Assembly (NCBI GenBank): GCA_041862635.1
Contig: JBGVTO010000314.1
Span: forward strand, 15,836-79,835
From: NIOZ-UU13 sp041862635
GTDB taxonomy: Bacteria; Planctomycetota; Phycisphaerae; Sedimentisphaerales; Anaerobacaceae
Reading direction: 5' to 3'
Length of the DNA: 64,000 nucleotides
A program made the position numbers and the translations under genes. The notes under the pieces are model-generated. The model saw nothing but the letters and a program-made list of their open reading frames with translations, searched no databases and had not been told where the DNA came from. Each line of letters begins with the position of its first letter. Position 1 is the first letter of the stretch. Below, in pieces: positions 35,297 through 44,310 of the stretch.

Positions 35297-35376
35297 TCCA
35301 GCACTAATCCCGCACCGATTGAGCTTAGGCTCACGACTAATTGATGCAGGATTGGTGCTGGATGCCTGATTTTTTC
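35297..35376 (+). terminator. Long hairpin with T run after murG
   Basis: TCCAGCACTAATCC (35297-35310) pairs along all 14 positions, one a G-U, with 35349-35362. Further inner pairing is centred on GAGCTTAGGCTC (35320-35331). A T6 run follows at 35371-35376. This could be the murG terminator or a palindromic repeat acting as one. Confidence 0.5.
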
Positions 35377-35385
35377 AAAAATCGC

Positions 35386-35414
35386 TTGACAGAAAGGAGC
35401 TAAACTGATAAAAG
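35386..35414 (+). promoter_or_regulatory. Probable promoter of the carbohydrate cluster
   Basis: TTGACA (35386-35391) and TAAAAG (35409-35414) with a 17-bp spacer. The predicted leader is about 105 nt before the TIM-barrel/PmoA gene. Confidence 0.5.
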
Positions 35415-35527
35415 TATGATTTTAGCCATAAGTGAGGATGGGCTAAGATATTGATGCGAATGCTCTTAAGAAAATGTTGAAGAGCAGAATCGTTTCGTTG
35501 GTAGAGTTTACACAGAAAGAGAGAACG

Positions 35528-37336
35528 ATGAACACATCCAATAACACACGCCGTGATTTTCTTAAAAAGTCAATGTATTTTGGCGTCTCATTGACGGCAG
35601 CCGGGCCGTTGGGTAAAGTGTTGGCGGCGAGTCCAGCCGGGCCCGGTTCCAAAATGAAGTTTGGGCTGGTTACCTATCTCTGGGGTAGGGACTGGGACCT
35701 GACGACGCTGATAGCCAACTGCGAAAAGACAGGAGTCCTTGGAATTGAATTGCGGACCGAGCACGCACATAAGGTCGAATCGAACCTCAGCGCCCAAGAA
35801 CGCCGGGAGGTGAAGAAACGCTTCGCCGACAGCCCGGTGACACTCGTCGGCCTTGGTACCAACTTTGCCTTCCATCATACCGACCCTGCGAGGCTCCACA
35901 GAGACATTAAGGGAGCAAAGGAGTACGTCAGGCTCTCAAGCGATGTAGGCGGCACCGGCGTCAAGGTCAAGCCGAATGACCTGCCAAAGGATGTACCCCA
36001 AGAGAAAACCGTTGAGCAGATAGGTAAAGCACTGAATGAGTTAGGTCGATTTGCCGCCGACTACGGCCAGAAGATTCGGCTGGAGGTTCACGGGAGCTGC
36101 TCGCCGTTACCAATTATTAAAGCGATTATGGACGTGGCTGACCATCCCAATGTCGGTGTCTGCTGGAATTGTAATTCGCAGGACCTCGAAGGACAGGGAC
36201 TGGAGTATAACTTCAACCTGGTCAAGGATAGGTTTAGCGATACCGTCCACGTGCGCGAGCTGAACATCGGCAGCTATCCTTACCAGGAGCTGATGAACCT
36301 GTTTGTGGCGATGGATTATGCCGGCTGGATACTTCTCGAAGCCCGCACAAAACCAGAGGACCGTGTCAAGGCACTGGCCGAACAGCGCGAGGTCTTTGAG
36401 GAAATGGTCGCCAAGGCGCAGAGGTCAGGGACAGGGCAAAAAGTTACTTCCGGTGTTAAGATTACAAAGCAAGAGAAAACGCTGCGGGTGGATATCAATG
36501 GCAAACTTTTTACGGAATACTGTTTTAAGGATGTTCCGCGTCCTTATTTCTACCCGGTGATCGGGCCGACGGGCGAGCCGATTATTCGTCACTGGCCGAT
36601 GAAGGAAGGCAAGGATGAAGCGCAGGACCACGTGCATCATCGCAGCCTGTGGTTTACGCACGGAGAGATAAACGGGCACGATTTCTGGGGCGAGGGCGGC
36701 AAGAGCGGCAAGATTGTTCACGATAAATTCCTCAAGGTCACTTACGGCCGCGACATGGGTGTTATTCAGGCAAATAATAAATACGTGGCACGCGATGGCC
36801 AGGTTATCTGCACGGATACCCGAACGCACAGATTCTATCCGCCTGTGACGGGGCCGGATGGTCAAATAATGGACTTCGAGATTACCATCCATGCCTCAGA
36901 AGGCAAGGTGGTAATGGGTGATACCAAGGAAGGCTCGATGGCCATTCGATTAGCGCCGACTATGAGACTCAAAGGCAAAGTCGGAAAGGGACATATCCTC
37001 AACAGTGAAGGTCAACACGATGGAGAGACCTGGGGCAAGCGTGCGGCCTGGTGCGATTACTATGGGCCGGTGAAAGACCAAATCGTGGGCGTTGCCATTT
37101 TCGACCATCCGCAGAATCCGAAACATCCGACGTGGTGGCACGTTCGTGATTACGGACTGTTCGCCGCCAATCCGTTCGGAGTGCATGACTTCGAGAAAAA
37201 GCCTGAAGGGACAGGAGATATTACGATACCAGCAGGTGAAAACTTGACTTTTAAATATCGGTTTTATTTCCATAAAGGCGATACGAACCAGGCGAAGGTG
37301 GCTGAGTATTACCGCGAATACGCCGAAGGAAAATAA
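35528..37336 (+). CDS. Exported fusion: TIM-barrel isomerase/epimerase plus PmoA-like domain
   Basis: This 602-residue protein starts with a twin-arginine signal (TRRDFLKKSMYFG). Residues about 40-295 form a xylose-isomerase-like TIM barrel (MKFGLVTYLWGRDWDL, LRTEHAHKVE, RLEVHGSC, GVCWNCN). From about residue 300 the PmoA/DUF6807-type domain follows (RPYFYPVIGPTGEPIIRHWPM, HVHHRSLWFTHGEING, WWHVRDYGLFAANPFG). Despite its name, the latter is widespread in polysaccharide-degrading planctomycetes and has no shown methane link. The fused form is uncommon to my knowledge. It is first gene of a probable operon with a Gfo/Idh/MocA oxidoreductase and a second isomerase. Confidence 0.82.
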   Translation: MNTSNNTRRDFLKKSMYFGVSLTAAGPLGKVLAASPAGPGSKMKFGLVTYLWGRDWDLTTLIANCEKTGVLGIELRTEHAHKVESNLSAQERREVKKRFADSPVTLVGLGTNFAFHHTDPARLHRDIKGAKEYVRLSSDVGGTGVKVKPNDLPKDVPQEKTVEQIGKALNELGRFAADYGQKIRLEVHGSCSPLPIIKAIMDVADHPNVGVCWNCNSQDLEGQGLEYNFNLVKDRFSDTVHVRELNIGSYPYQELMNLFVAMDYAGWILLEARTKPEDRVKALAEQREVFEEMVAKAQRSGTGQKVTSGVKITKQEKTLRVDINGKLFTEYCFKDVPRPYFYPVIGPTGEPIIRHWPMKEGKDEAQDHVHHRSLWFTHGEINGHDFWGEGGKSGKIVHDKFLKVTYGRDMGVIQANNKYVARDGQVICTDTRTHRFYPPVTGPDGQIMDFEITIHASEGKVVMGDTKEGSMAIRLAPTMRLKGKVGKGHILNSEGQHDGETWGKRAAWCDYYGPVKDQIVGVAIFDHPQNPKHPTWWHVRDYGLFAANPFGVHDFEKKPEGTGDITIPAGENLTFKYRFYFHKGDTNQAKVAEYYREYAEGK

Positions 37337-37387
37337 GCAAAATATATTGGACAGTAAACCTTTATAAGAAATATTAGGAGAAGCATT

Positions 37388-38860
37388 ATGAGCAAGTTAA
37401 CTCGTAGAGATTTTATGAAAAGTACGATAGCCGCCGGGGCGACAATGGCGATGTTGAGCCCTAATTCACGCGTCCTCGGTGCGAATAACGACCTGCGGTT
37501 TGCGGTGGTCGGCACCGGAGGACAAGGCGGCGGTCACATCGGGTATTTCAATGAGAAGGAGGGCGTCCGCGTGGTGGCGCTCTGCGATGCAGACAGGGAG
37601 CATGTGGAAAAGAGGGCAAGCGCATTCGAGAAGAAATACGGACAGAAGGTCAAGACATACATTGACGTTCGTGAGTTGCTGGAAGACAATAGCATTGACG
37701 CTATTACCTCTGCGACGCCCAACCACTGGCATTCGCTTATAACGATATGGGCGTGCCAGGCGGGCAAGGACGTCTATATCGAAAAGCCCGTCTCCCATAA
37801 CATCTGGGAAGGCCGCAAGATGGTCGAGGCCGCCCGTAAGTACAATCGCATTGTACAGACCGGGACACAGAAGCGCTCTTCCGAGGCCCATAAAGCCGCC
37901 TATGAATGGATTCGCGAGGGGAACCTCGGCCCAGTAAAGTGGGTTCGCTCTCTATGCTACAAGGCCCGTTTCGAAGGCACCAATGGGATTGTTAACGGGA
38001 CCAATGGCCCGAATCCGGTACCGGAGAGTGTGGACTATAATCTGTGGTGCGGACCGGCCGAGATGGAACCGCTGCGACGAGAGGAGCTGCACTACAAATG
38101 GCACTGGGTCTGGAACACGGGCAACGGAGACCTCGGCAACCAGGGAATCCACGAGATGGACCTTGGCCGCTGGGCGCTGGGCGATCCTAAGCTGGCGCCG
38201 CGCGTGATGAGCTTCGGCGGCAGATTCAGAGTCAACGATGCTGGCGAAACGGCCAATACCCAAATCGTATTTTTCGACTATAAGCCCGCTCCTCTGATCT
38301 TTGAGGTCCGCGGCCTGCCCCGCAAAATGGGCGACAAGTCGATGGACGGCTGGCGCCGCACCGGCACCAACATCGGCGTCGTCGTGCAGTGTGAAAATGG
38401 CTATTGGACCGCGGGCGACGGCGGCGGCTGGGTCTGGGACAACAACGACAAGCGAACCGACAAGCAAATCTCCGGTGGCGGTGGTGGCGGCCATCATCAG
38501 AATTTCATCGATGCCGTCCGCAGCCATAAGGTCAGCGACCTTAACGCCGATATCGAAAAGGGCCACCTCTCAAGCGCGCTATGTCACATGGGCAACATCT
38601 CTTACCGCCTGGGCAAAAAGATGTCGGTTAGCGAAGCCAGGAGCTGCATCGACAATGAGTACGTCATGGATTCGTTCGAGAGGATGATCGAGCATCTCAA
38701 GGTCAACGAGGTGGACCTGGAGAAAGAGCCGATCACGATAGGCCCGATGCTGACGATGGATCCGAGGAAAGAGAAATTCGTCGGCGAAATGAGTGACATG
38801 GCGAACATGTATGTCAAGCGTAATTACCGCGAACCGTTTGTTGTACCGGATAGGATTTAA
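37388..38860 (+). CDS. Exported Gfo/Idh/MocA family oxidoreductase
   Basis: This 490-residue NAD(P)-dependent sugar oxidoreductase has a twin-arginine signal (TRRDFMKSTIAAG). The Rossmann loop is VVGTGGQGGGHIGYF, the catalytic Lys lies in EKPVSHN, and GNQGIHEMDLGRWAL is near the active site. These exported forms probably carry their cofactor through Tat. AGGAGAAGC precedes the ATG. The stop overlaps the next start by 1 bp (TAATG). Confidence 0.9.
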   Translation: MSKLTRRDFMKSTIAAGATMAMLSPNSRVLGANNDLRFAVVGTGGQGGGHIGYFNEKEGVRVVALCDADREHVEKRASAFEKKYGQKVKTYIDVRELLEDNSIDAITSATPNHWHSLITIWACQAGKDVYIEKPVSHNIWEGRKMVEAARKYNRIVQTGTQKRSSEAHKAAYEWIREGNLGPVKWVRSLCYKARFEGTNGIVNGTNGPNPVPESVDYNLWCGPAEMEPLRREELHYKWHWVWNTGNGDLGNQGIHEMDLGRWALGDPKLAPRVMSFGGRFRVNDAGETANTQIVFFDYKPAPLIFEVRGLPRKMGDKSMDGWRRTGTNIGVVVQCENGYWTAGDGGGWVWDNNDKRTDKQISGGGGGGHHQNFIDAVRSHKVSDLNADIEKGHLSSALCHMGNISYRLGKKMSVSEARSCIDNEYVMDSFERMIEHLKVNEVDLEKEPITIGPMLTMDPRKEKFVGEMSDMANMYVKRNYREPFVVPDRI

Positions 38861-39672
38861 TGAAGTTTGCTCTTTGCAATGAGATGTTCGAAGGCCGGCC
38901 GATGGCCGAGGTTTGCTCTACCGCAAGCCGATTAGGGTATGACGGGATTGAGATAGCGCCCTTTACCCTGTCGGCGTCGGCGGAAGATATTAGCGCAGAG
39001 CAGCGGAAAGAGGTTCGGCAGGTTATTGCTGATAACGGTCTCCAGACCGTGGGCTTACACTGGCTCTTTGCCGGGCCCACCGGTCTGCATATGACCACTA
39101 CTGATAATAAAATCTGGGGCAGGACAAGGGATTACTTGTCCTGCCTCCTTGATTTATGCAGCGACCTTGGCGGTAAAGTATTAGTGCTCGGCTCGCCGAA
39201 GCAGCGGAGTATCGTTGAAGGGCAAACCAAAGAAGGTGCCTGGAAAAGAGCTGTGGAATTGCTCAGCAGCGTTCTGGATAAAGCAAGTCAGTCCGGCCTT
39301 AACATCTGCCTTGAGCCGCTGTCGCCCAGGGAGACGGATTTTATTAACACGGTCGCCGAAGGTATGCAGATGGTTCGCCAAATCAATCATCCGAACCTGA
39401 AGATTCATCTCGATGTCAAGGCGATGTGCTCGGAACCGACGCCGGTGCCTGATATTATCCGCTCGGTCCGGGCTGAGGACATCGGTCATTTTCACGTTAA
39501 CGACCCCAACCTTTACGGCCCCGGTATGGGAGATGTGGACTACGGTCCCATTGCGGAGGCGATAAAAGATGTCGGTTGGGACAAGTGGCTCAGCGTTGAG
39601 GTATTCAAATACGACCCGGACCCAGAGACTATCGCCCATAAGAGCATCGAATATCTGCGGTCTTATTTTTAG
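38860..39672 (+). CDS. Sugar phosphate isomerase/epimerase (xylose isomerase-like TIM barrel)
   Basis: This 270-residue cytoplasmic protein has no signal peptide. It opens MKFALCNEMFEGRPMAEVC. Metal-binding positions appear in GLHWLFAGP, CLEPLSP, KIHLDVKAM and DIGHFHVNDPN, with WLSVEVFKYDPDPE at the end. It probably isomerises or epimerises the sugar made by the preceding oxidoreductase. Translation is coupled through TAATG. Confidence 0.9.
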   Translation: MKFALCNEMFEGRPMAEVCSTASRLGYDGIEIAPFTLSASAEDISAEQRKEVRQVIADNGLQTVGLHWLFAGPTGLHMTTTDNKIWGRTRDYLSCLLDLCSDLGGKVLVLGSPKQRSIVEGQTKEGAWKRAVELLSSVLDKASQSGLNICLEPLSPRETDFINTVAEGMQMVRQINHPNLKIHLDVKAMCSEPTPVPDIIRSVRAEDIGHFHVNDPNLYGPGMGDVDYGPIAEAIKDVGWDKWLSVEVFKYDPDPETIAHKSIEYLRSYF

Positions 39673-39677
39673 TGGGG

Positions 39678-41858
39678 CTAACCGAGGACGCGCCAGGCCG
39701 CTGGCGTCAGCTCCGGGACGTGCCAATCGCTCTTGCAGCGATGACACTTAGCCATATCCGGCCTTCTCATTTTGCCGCAATTTTGACAGGTTACTAAAGT
39801 TATCTTCGGCCGGGTCAATCTATAAGTAATATATGCGGTCAAACCAAAGGCAAGCGTCCCCAGTAGCCAAATTCGCCTGGAGTTACGAGACAAACCAATT
39901 ACTACAGCATCCCTAACGACAAGCCAACCAAGAAAACCTGCAAACAGAAACGCAGGGAGCATAATCAACAGGACAATCAAAAACGTAAAAAAGCTGCTTC
40001 CCTGACGGTCTCTTAGCAAAGCTACAAAGGAATTGGGCATAAAGAACAACGCCCTATGCGTTGAGCCTGCCTCAAAGCTATAGGCGGTGAAGAAAGATGC
40101 CAACGTCAAAACCGGAGGATGAAAGCTCTCCAACAGGTATTTCGTGATGGTCATTTCAGGACCCCAAGGGACATCAAATAGAACAGACTTCGCAGATGGA
40201 ATGTGCGGAGTCTGTCGCCCTGTCCCCGGGAAGCGTGCCTCATAGGGTAACGCTCTCGTTTGGGCAGTCCTGACTTCCTTACCCTCCTTGTCGAAGACGG
40301 CGAGAGTCATCGAAGTGCCCTGACGAGAGAGGCTCCCAGCTATCATTCCTATATACATATACTCTCGTCGGGCTCCCGTCGCGATAATCTCGACATCATA
40401 GGCCAGAAGATCTTTCGGTTTTCGTGAGCCCATACCAAAAAGCGTCCGAGGCCGGGGCAAAGTACCAGCATATCCGACGAGTCCTAACTTTTTTGTATCG
40501 AGCAAATCAATACGTCCCGACTCATCCAGCACCGGCAAATAGTCGACCATCTGGCGCACTACTTGCTCCAACCGGCCGTAAGGGCGAGTGAAATATACCG
40601 AACAGGCTTCTGACCAATGGACATCAATGATATCCATCGGCCGACGCGTAAGATCGTTTAGAACAGGACCCTTTCGAATTGTCTGATTTTTAAGGTCAAG
40701 TGCAAAAAAGGTTCTATATTTTTTATCGTAAACAATCCCTTTGGCAATGACTAGAGAATGAAACCGTCCGAGATTTGTGTCTGGAGTGGTCGACATACCT
40801 TCGGGACCAATGTAGAGTATATGCCTGCTGTCACTGCTGTCACGCTCAACAAGTAGTCCTTTTCCTTTGTCAAAATAGGGATCCCAAGAAGTCCCGAAGT
40901 GACCTAAGCGGATACGCTGGCCACCCGGTTCTCTGGATTGGAGATAATCAATGATGCCCAATGTCTCCAAAATGTAATGGACTTCACGACGGCGACTCGG
41001 AAAGGCAAACCTCTCAATCTCAGCATTAGCAATTAATTGGGAATGGGAGTTTGGATCAATATTATACGCAAAGAGTGGTAGGCCAGAAGGGCTAATCTTG
41101 ATACCCCACACTGCTCTCTGCATATTTGCCACAAATGCGACGTCGCATAAGTAACGCCCCAAATAAAAGGGGATAGCAAGCAAAACCAGAACCATGAATC
41201 CCGTGGCGATGACTTTTATAGGGCAATATACTGAGGCTCTCATTAAGCTTAACAACGAAGCGACAATTAACGGTAAAGCTATTACAATGAGCGGCCATCC
41301 GAAGCCTTTGACAATAATCAGCGAAACAAGGACCACTACTAACGGCAAGCCACAAATAGCACCTGTAAATGTTTGGGTTATATGACTTACACTCAGGCCG
41401 AGACAGTAACAAGAGAATGCGATTAGTAACATCCCTATAAACAAGTCGAAAAGTCCACCTGGTAAAAGCGAGTCGGGCCACAGCAGTAGGTTCGAGAGTA
41501 TACCGCCCGTAATCGCCAATGCCAAAAGAGAAAGAACAGTCAAGATAAGCAGCATACCGGCGATAACACGCACAAATAGAATCTGGCTCCGCTTAACAGG
41601 TAAGGCCAACAAAAATACCGAAATCCTATTCGTACGGTCAATGTACGTCTGCGCCACCCCAGAAGCAAAGAAGCCAATACCAACGATAGCAGGTAGAGAT
41701 ATAAGAAGAGCGATCATGTGAAACAGCAGGTCTTCCGGGTAGATGAAAGCGAGGCAAGCGAGCATAAAAACTATAATCCCTGAGGCAACTAAAGCAGAGA
41801 CGAAGAATGGTGCATCGTCAACAATTTGTCTTTTGATGAGGATGGATAACGCACCCAC
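39678..41858 (-). CDS. ABC-2-type permease with extracytoplasmic domain and C-terminal zinc ribbon (fused form)
   Basis: This 726-residue protein has six hydrophobic segments in its first ~205 residues, like an ABC-2 exporter permease, then another helix near 215-235. A long hydrophilic region (240-600) and two or three C-terminal helices follow. The end is a zinc ribbon with cysteines at 691, 694, 705 and 708. Its N-terminal 205 residues match the separate 210-residue permease gene and the remainder matches the 589-residue gene upstream, so it is a fused paralogue of that pair. It lies last in the GntR/ABC locus. Substrate unknown. Confidence 0.75.
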   Translation of the reverse strand: MGALSILIKRQIVDDAPFFVSALVASGIIVFMLACLAFIYPEDLLFHMIALLISLPAIVGIGFFASGVAQTYIDRTNRISVFLLALPVKRSQILFVRVIAGMLLILTVLSLLALAITGGILSNLLLWPDSLLPGGLFDLFIGMLLIAFSCYCLGLSVSHITQTFTGAICGLPLVVVLVSLIIVKGFGWPLIVIALPLIVASLLSLMRASVYCPIKVIATGFMVLVLLAIPFYLGRYLCDVAFVANMQRAVWGIKISPSGLPLFAYNIDPNSHSQLIANAEIERFAFPSRRREVHYILETLGIIDYLQSREPGGQRIRLGHFGTSWDPYFDKGKGLLVERDSSDSRHILYIGPEGMSTTPDTNLGRFHSLVIAKGIVYDKKYRTFFALDLKNQTIRKGPVLNDLTRRPMDIIDVHWSEACSVYFTRPYGRLEQVVRQMVDYLPVLDESGRIDLLDTKKLGLVGYAGTLPRPRTLFGMGSRKPKDLLAYDVEIIATGARREYMYIGMIAGSLSRQGTSMTLAVFDKEGKEVRTAQTRALPYEARFPGTGRQTPHIPSAKSVLFDVPWGPEMTITKYLLESFHPPVLTLASFFTAYSFEAGSTHRALFFMPNSFVALLRDRQGSSFFTFLIVLLIMLPAFLFAGFLGWLVVRDAVVIGLSRNSRRIWLLGTLAFGLTAYITYRLTRPKITLVTCQNCGKMRRPDMAKCHRCKSDWHVPELTPAAWRVLG

Positions 41859-41881
41859 GGTTCATCCTTTTCTACAAAGTA

Positions 41882-43651
41882 CTACTTGTCGACAACTCTC
41901 CAGGCCGGTGGTACCAGTTCCGGGACGAGCCAATCGCTTTTGCAGCGATGGCACTTAGGCATATCCGGCCTTCTCATTTTGCCGCAATTCGGACAGGTTA
42001 CCAGAGTTATCTTCGGCCGAGTAAGTCTATAAGTAATATAGGCGGTCAGACCAAAGGCAAGCGTTCCAATTATCCAGTAAGCTCTTGCATTTTCCGAAAG
42101 CCCAACAACAACAGCATCTTTGCTGACCCGCCAGGCAAGCCATATTGATAATATTATTGACGGCAATATCAACCCCAGGGCTGACATGAATCTCTCTGCA
42201 AAATTTTCAAGATGTTCTCTGCCCTTCATTGCCACGAACGAATTGGGCAGGAAAAACAGGGCCCTGTGCGCGGCATCAGCCTCGAAGGCCGACGCTGTGA
42301 AATAAGAGGCAACAGAGAGAATCGGCGGATGAAGGTTCTCCGCCAGATATTTGCCTATGGTAAGCGCGGGCGACCAGGGGGCCCCAAAGAATACCGCCTT
42401 GCTGGAACGAACATATCTGGAACGAACAGATGGAATACGTAGCCCTTCTTGTTTTGGAAGCTTGGTATGGTCATATTCAATCATTTTTCCTTTTTCATCA
42501 AAGACAGCTAATGCCATAGCGGTCCCATCACGAGAAAGGCTCGCTGCAAACATCCCTAAGTATTTTCTCTCAACTCTGGCCGGTGAGCGCTTAAAAATAT
42601 AAGATAAGTCGCCAAAAGTCATCCGGACCTCTTCCGGATTCTCAAAAAAGTATTTCGTTAAAAACAGCGGCATAACTTCGTAGTCTAACAAGTCTCGCGG
42701 CCTTACTATACTTTTCGAGCCAAAGTACGTCTCCGGGGCCGGCAACCGGCCCGCGACTCCGGGAAATTCCGGCGTCCTTTTGACAAATTCGAGGGTTTCC
42801 TTCTCGAGCAGGTCAATCCGGCCGGTCTCGTCAAGGACAAGCAAATACGGACCGGCATCGCAATGATAACCGGTCGGTATGATTGGTTTGAGTTCGGTCT
42901 GCGAATTACCTGTTTTGTTTGGATCCTCGTCAGGGACTTTAATTTGAGGAGGACTCCAGTTCAAGTGGCTCAACTCAAAGGTGGTTTTATCCAATAGGCC
43001 TATCTGGATTGGTTTGTGACGGCGGTCGTTTTTGCCGATTTTGGGGCCTTTGATTACTGCTCTTTGATTAAAATTAATCTTAAAAAAGCATCGCAGCTTT
43101 TTATCATACAATATAAAATCACGCGCACTTCCCCGGTCAATAATGGGTTCGATAAATCGACCGAGTGTCCTGCCTGGAGTTTCCGAAACTCCTTCCGGAC
43201 CTATATAGAGTTGTACAATCTTTTCCCTTGTGGTTTTGTCGGGCATTGTTTGTTTGTCGGTATAGAAGCGAACGATTTGCCCGGTCTTTTTGTCGAAATA
43301 CATACAATCTCTCTCAGAACTGAAGAAATAAACGTTAGAGCGGCGTTCTCCCGGGAACCTCGCTATAAAATAGTCGAAAATCCCAAGAGATTGAGGTAGT
43401 TCGGAGTGTATACTCGCGGATACTATGGAGTGAATCACAACATTAGGGTCATCTTCAAGCTCGGGCGGCACCAGACCAGATGGTCTTATATAAATGCCCT
43501 TGGCATCCCTGGGCATATTAACAGAAAGAGATGTCTGGCAAAAAAATCGGAACCAGAACAACGGTATCGACAGTAATGTCAGAACAACAAAGCCGGTTGC
43601 GAAAACTTTAACCGGATAGTTTAAGGCCAGGCCTTTAATTAGAGGCTTCAT
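41882..43651 (-). CDS. Paralogue of the C-terminal part of the fused permease (zinc-ribbon membrane protein)
   Basis: This 589-residue protein has a helix near 15-35 (VFATGFVVLTLLSIPLFWF), a large extracytoplasmic domain with FYIGPEG-like repeats (LYIGPEGVSETPGRTLGRF), two C-terminal helices and a zinc ribbon (Cys553, 556, 567, 570). It aligns with residues about 210-726 of the downstream protein, with an extra internal insert. It starts 10 bp after the 210-residue permease stop, in another frame, so the two look like the separated halves of one ancestral gene, or the ancestral unfused state. Confidence 0.72.
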   Translation of the reverse strand: MKPLIKGLALNYPVKVFATGFVVLTLLSIPLFWFRFFCQTSLSVNMPRDAKGIYIRPSGLVPPELEDDPNVVIHSIVSASIHSELPQSLGIFDYFIARFPGERRSNVYFFSSERDCMYFDKKTGQIVRFYTDKQTMPDKTTREKIVQLYIGPEGVSETPGRTLGRFIEPIIDRGSARDFILYDKKLRCFFKINFNQRAVIKGPKIGKNDRRHKPIQIGLLDKTTFELSHLNWSPPQIKVPDEDPNKTGNSQTELKPIIPTGYHCDAGPYLLVLDETGRIDLLEKETLEFVKRTPEFPGVAGRLPAPETYFGSKSIVRPRDLLDYEVMPLFLTKYFFENPEEVRMTFGDLSYIFKRSPARVERKYLGMFAASLSRDGTAMALAVFDEKGKMIEYDHTKLPKQEGLRIPSVRSRYVRSSKAVFFGAPWSPALTIGKYLAENLHPPILSVASYFTASAFEADAAHRALFFLPNSFVAMKGREHLENFAERFMSALGLILPSIILSIWLAWRVSKDAVVVGLSENARAYWIIGTLAFGLTAYITYRLTRPKITLVTCPNCGKMRRPDMPKCHRCKSDWLVPELVPPAWRVVDK

Positions 43652-43661
43652 AATTGTATTC

Positions 43662-44294
43662 CTAAAGTGACGTTTTCATAAACGTGTGCCAGGTTCGAAT
43701 TAGAGAGGCAACAATGAACAGAACAAGTATTACTACGATATACATGCCAAAACCTTTGATGAGAATCAGCGGAACGAAGATACAGGTCAAGAAAAGCGCG
43801 CCTAACGAGGGCGTAAGCGGGTTTGAATTCCAGCCGGCTTGCAAGCCAATGCAATAGCAGGCAAAAGCCATTAGAAATACCACTACGGATATTTCAAAAA
43901 CCATACCGCCAAACATCGGTATAGGCGGGGTAAAAATGCGCATTAAAATCCCGGCTGCGATAGTTTGAGGTAAAAGCAAAATCAGAATTGCCAGAATTCC
44001 GGCGATAATCCTTGTAAGCAATATCTGGTTTCTGCTTACTGCCAGAGTCGATAGAAGTGCGGAGATTTTCCTGGTTCTGTCTAAATACATCTGGGTAGCG
44101 CCCATAGCACAGATGCCAAATATGACAATAGTAATAGCCGGGACTCCAAGCCCTATTGAAAACACCGGCGGCATTTTTGGGTCGTATTGGTGTATTAGAG
44201 AAATCGACATAACGATAAAGACCGCCGAGAAAACAGCCGCTCCGATGAAATATACGATATGGTCCTGAATTTCTCTTTTTATAAGTGCATACAT
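43662..44294 (-). CDS. ABC-2-type permease subunit (split form)
   Basis: This 210-residue protein has six predicted membrane helices. TQMYLDRTRKISALLSTLAVSRNQILLTRIIAG matches TQTYIDRTNRISVFLLALPVKRSQILFVRVIAG-type sequence in the fused paralogue. ATG 44294 is chosen because AGGAG lies upstream; a longer start at 44321 would overlap the ATPase gene. It probably forms the membrane part of an exporter with the preceding ATPase. Confidence 0.78.
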   Translation of the reverse strand: MYALIKREIQDHIVYFIGAAVFSAVFIVMSISLIHQYDPKMPPVFSIGLGVPAITIVIFGICAMGATQMYLDRTRKISALLSTLAVSRNQILLTRIIAGILAILILLLPQTIAAGILMRIFTPPIPMFGGMVFEISVVVFLMAFACYCIGLQAGWNSNPLTPSLGALFLTCIFVPLILIKGFGMYIVVILVLFIVASLIRTWHTFMKTSL

Positions 44295-44310
44295 TTCTTG
44301 TCTCCTGTCA

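Noticed and set aside
35528..37336. Methane monooxygenase component from the PmoA label
   Set aside because: The domain name is historical; the sequence is not the membrane PmoA subunit and the context is carbohydrate metabolism.
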